Source: Candidatus Bathyarchaeota archaeon (GTDB taxonomy: Archaea; Thermoproteota; Bathyarchaeia; 40CM-2-53-6; FEN-987). Taken from it: DNA of 7,125 nucleotides. The number at the start of each line of letters is the position of its first letter. Within the stretch, counting starts at the first letter, position 1. A program made the translations under genes and the position numbers. Shown piece after piece: positions 5,946 to 7,125 of the stretch. Below the pieces are notes generated by a model. It had not been told where the DNA came from. It ran no database searches and was given only the letters and a program-made list of their open reading frames with translations. The stretch spans positions 1 through 7,125 of the forward strand of contig JALHTB010000164.1 in the NCBI GenBank assembly GCA_022865625.1, written 5' to 3'.

Positions 5946-6803
5946 CTACTCCAGCTTTTCTGCCTTGATCGCCTCAAGTCGAGCCGTCACTGGGGTTGCG
6001 CTGCTCCACATCTCATTGAAGTAGGCGCGAAGGTTCCGCACAAACGAGCGGCTGCTTATCCACAACGTAGCTTGCTCAGGACCCTGGTTCGCGATTTCCT
6101 CGACGCCACCTATGGCGAAGAGCGCTTCCGTGTCGTCGATGATTGACACTCTAGGCACAGGGCTACGGGCCAACTCCAAATGCCTGAATGAGATCAGGTT
6201 CTGGAATGGTTCAACAAGCCTGGCAGTGGAAGCGTTGATGTCTGTGATCACTCGTATCTTGCGACCCCGCTTCGCCAGTGCCGCTAATGTCTCGAGAAAC
6301 GTGTGTCCACTTGCCCCAGCCAAGCCTGAGTATCCCATGATTGAATCGATCTGAAGCTTCGAACTCTCACACATGAAGAGCAGCTTCTGCCCCACCTTAG
6401 TTCTTCCCTCAAGGACCTGGAATCTCTCGAACGCCGGGGCTGCCGTTTCGACACTGAGGTCACCAAATGCGCGTTCCAGTAGAGCGCTTCGCTCTTCGAG
6501 CGCTGCAATCTTGTTCCTCCGTTCCGCGATCAGTAACTCTAGACAGCGTGAGAATGGTGCAGCTTGGAATCTGACTGGTTGCTCTAGGCTGGCCTCAACG
6601 AGGCCCCTGCGTTGCAGGTTTCTCAGAGTCCGATACGTCTCGGTCCGATTCAGTTTGAGTGCCCGAGCGGTCAGACTTGCCCTTTCAGCCCCTCGCTTTG
6701 CTAGAAATGTGATAACTCTGGCTTCGTTCTTGCTCAGACCATAGTCGACGAGCTGGGAGACTATCTCCTCCATCGTCCGAGTTGCGTGATGGGAAAGGCT
6801 CAT
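5946..6803 (-). CDS. TrmB-family transcriptional regulator
   Basis: This archaeal-type regulator binds DNA through a winged helix-turn-helix and usually senses a sugar or other small ligand through its C-terminal domain. In the 285 residues, the winged helix spans about 14-80 (LVDYGLSKNEARVITFLAKR, then LNRTETYRTLRNLQRRGLVE), which is typical of TrmB. A coiled-coil stretch (87-112, LELLIAERRNKIAALEERSALLE) fits dimerisation. The C-terminal part (about 125-270) looks like the phospholipase-D-like effector domain, with KIRVITDIN and SIIDDTEALFAIGG. The start is ATG at 6803; an internal ATG at 6773 (MEEIVSQL) is an alternative. A TATA-like box lies about 50 bases upstream. The target genes are unknown; the nearby dehydrogenase operon and its own promoter are the obvious candidates. 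Confidence 0.93.
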   Translation of the reverse strand: MSLSHHATRTMEEIVSQLVDYGLSKNEARVITFLAKRGAERASLTARALKLNRTETYRTLRNLQRRGLVEASLEQPVRFQAAPFSRCLELLIAERRNKIAALEERSALLERAFGDLSVETAAPAFERFQVLEGRTKVGQKLLFMCESSKLQIDSIMGYSGLAGASGHTFLETLAALAKRGRKIRVITDINASTARLVEPFQNLISFRHLELARSPVPRVSIIDDTEALFAIGGVEEIANQGPEQATLWISSRSFVRNLRAYFNEMWSSATPVTARLEAIKAEKLE

Positions 6804-6804
6804 T

Positions 6805-6830
6805 GTATCACATTGGACCGTGTCTGTTAC
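6805..6830 (-). promoter_or_regulatory. Imperfect dyad before the TrmB-family gene, possible operator
   Basis: The 26 bases form an imperfect inverted repeat with matching outer half-sites (gta-n-ca-n-a on the left, t-n-tg-n-tac on the right); 7 of 13 positions pair. It lies between the predicted transcription start (near 6828) and the ATG, where a repressor would act on its own gene. The symmetry is weak. Confidence 0.22.
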
Positions 6831-6847
6831 TGATGCGACATGCGCTG

Positions 6848-6857
6848 AAATATAATT
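6848..6857 (-). promoter_or_regulatory. TATA-like box for the TrmB-family gene
   Basis: The minus strand reads aattatattt. Standard spacing puts transcription start near 6828, giving a leader of about 25 bases to the ATG at 6803. It is the most AT-rich spot in this gap. No ribosome binding site is evident in the leader. Confidence 0.45.
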
Positions 6858-6887
6858 GACTCTCTCCGCGACTTGAAGTCGGGAGAT

Positions 6888-7022
6888 TCATGCTTCCACT
6901 CTGATCCTCTCTAGGGTGGGCATTCCGTTGTTGCGGTTCCACCCGCATCCATCCCAGTGTAGAAGCATAGGCCAAGCAGTCGGCCTGACAGCGTACCCGC
7001 CGCAGCGAGCAGCCATATTCAT
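6888..7022 (-). CDS. Small ORF, 44 residues, Trp/Cys-containing, unknown function
   Basis: This frame starts MNMAARCGGYAVRPT, contains LLHWDGCGWNRNNG and ends PTLERIRVEA. It has two cysteines (C7, C26), three tryptophans (W17, W23, W28) and H22, a composition that could suit a small metal-binding or compact fold. I do not recognise a family. The codon pattern (AAC CGC AAC AAC GGA ATG CCC ACC) looks like native coding sequence. Its ATG overlaps the TGA of the 23-residue frame upstream (ATGA), as in translationally coupled genes. The same frame is also open upstream of the ATG to a TGA at 7083-7085, and beyond that to the window edge, so it may be the 3' end of an interrupted larger gene. Confidence 0.35.
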   Translation of the reverse strand: MNMAARCGGYAVRPTAWPMLLHWDGCGWNRNNGMPTLERIRVEA

Positions 7023-7090
7023 GTCGCCTGTTCCCCGAACCTCTCCGCCGCTTTCTTCGAGTAGGCGCCCATATTCGGGTCTTCAGGCAT
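7019..7090 (-). CDS. Very small ORF, 23 residues, coupled to the 44-residue ORF
   Basis: The frame reads MPEDPNMGAYSKKAAERF and ends GEQAT. It has a strongly coding-like codon pattern (purine first positions, mostly C or G third positions). A ggatgtga element, one mismatch from GGAGGTGA, lies 5 bases before its ATG (7096-7103). A GTG at 7099 would add three residues. Its TGA overlaps the ATG of the next frame by the sequence ATGA. It may be a separate peptide, or the N-terminal part of a protein of about 66 residues split from the 44-residue frame by a -1 frameshift. Confidence 0.28.
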   Translation of the reverse strand: MPEDPNMGAYSKKAAERFGEQAT

Positions 7091-7125
7091 CCCAATCACA
7101 TCCGGAGCCTACCAGCCCATGCGGG

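Noticed and set aside
6808..7095. 95-residue minus-strand frame across the right-hand region
   Set aside because: It is arginine- and serine-rich with a shadow-like codon pattern, and it runs through the TATA box of the TrmB-family gene; the other two frames look more like coding sequence.

Overview
The window looks like archaeal chromosome. The main evidence is a topoisomerase VI operon (top6B-top6A), a TrmB-family regulator, a PatZ-like acetyltransferase, TATA-like boxes at archaeal spacing, GGAGGT-type ribosome binding sites, and frequent TTG/GTG starts. Base composition is close to balanced. A mesophilic TACK-type lineage (Nitrososphaeria or Bathyarchaeia) would fit, but that placement is an inference from gene content and not a demonstrated assignment.

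Layout. 2-1180 (+) is the C-terminal two thirds of topoisomerase VI subunit B, cut by the left edge. 1146-2276 (+) is the complete subunit A, overlapping B by 35 bases. 2312-2386 (-) is a 24-residue lysine-rich small protein gene with its own TATA box and a strong ribosome binding site. 2528-2998 (-) is a thioredoxin-fold peroxiredoxin. 3155-4063 (-) is a membrane-anchored protein with a caspase-like (clan CD) His/Cys pattern. A divergent 215-base promoter region follows. 4279-5307 (+) is a medium-chain dehydrogenase/quinone reductase and 5344-5877 (+) a PatZ-like GNAT acetyltransferase, probably co-transcribed. 5946-6803 (-) is a TrmB-family regulator with a TATA box and an imperfect dyad next to its start. 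6888-7090 (-) holds two very small overlapping ORFs that may be genes or the remains of one interrupted gene.

Working together. Subunits A and B make one A2B2 topoisomerase that relaxes and decatenates DNA. The dehydrogenase and acetyltransferase probably form a two-gene operon. The peroxiredoxin and the caspase-like protein share a strand but are separated by 156 bases. No CRISPR array, tRNA, rRNA, insertion sequence or attachment site was seen. The most unusual items are the dual-coded, oppositely charged tails of the Top6 subunits, the caspase-like envelope protein, and the small ORFs missed by ordinary length cut-offs.
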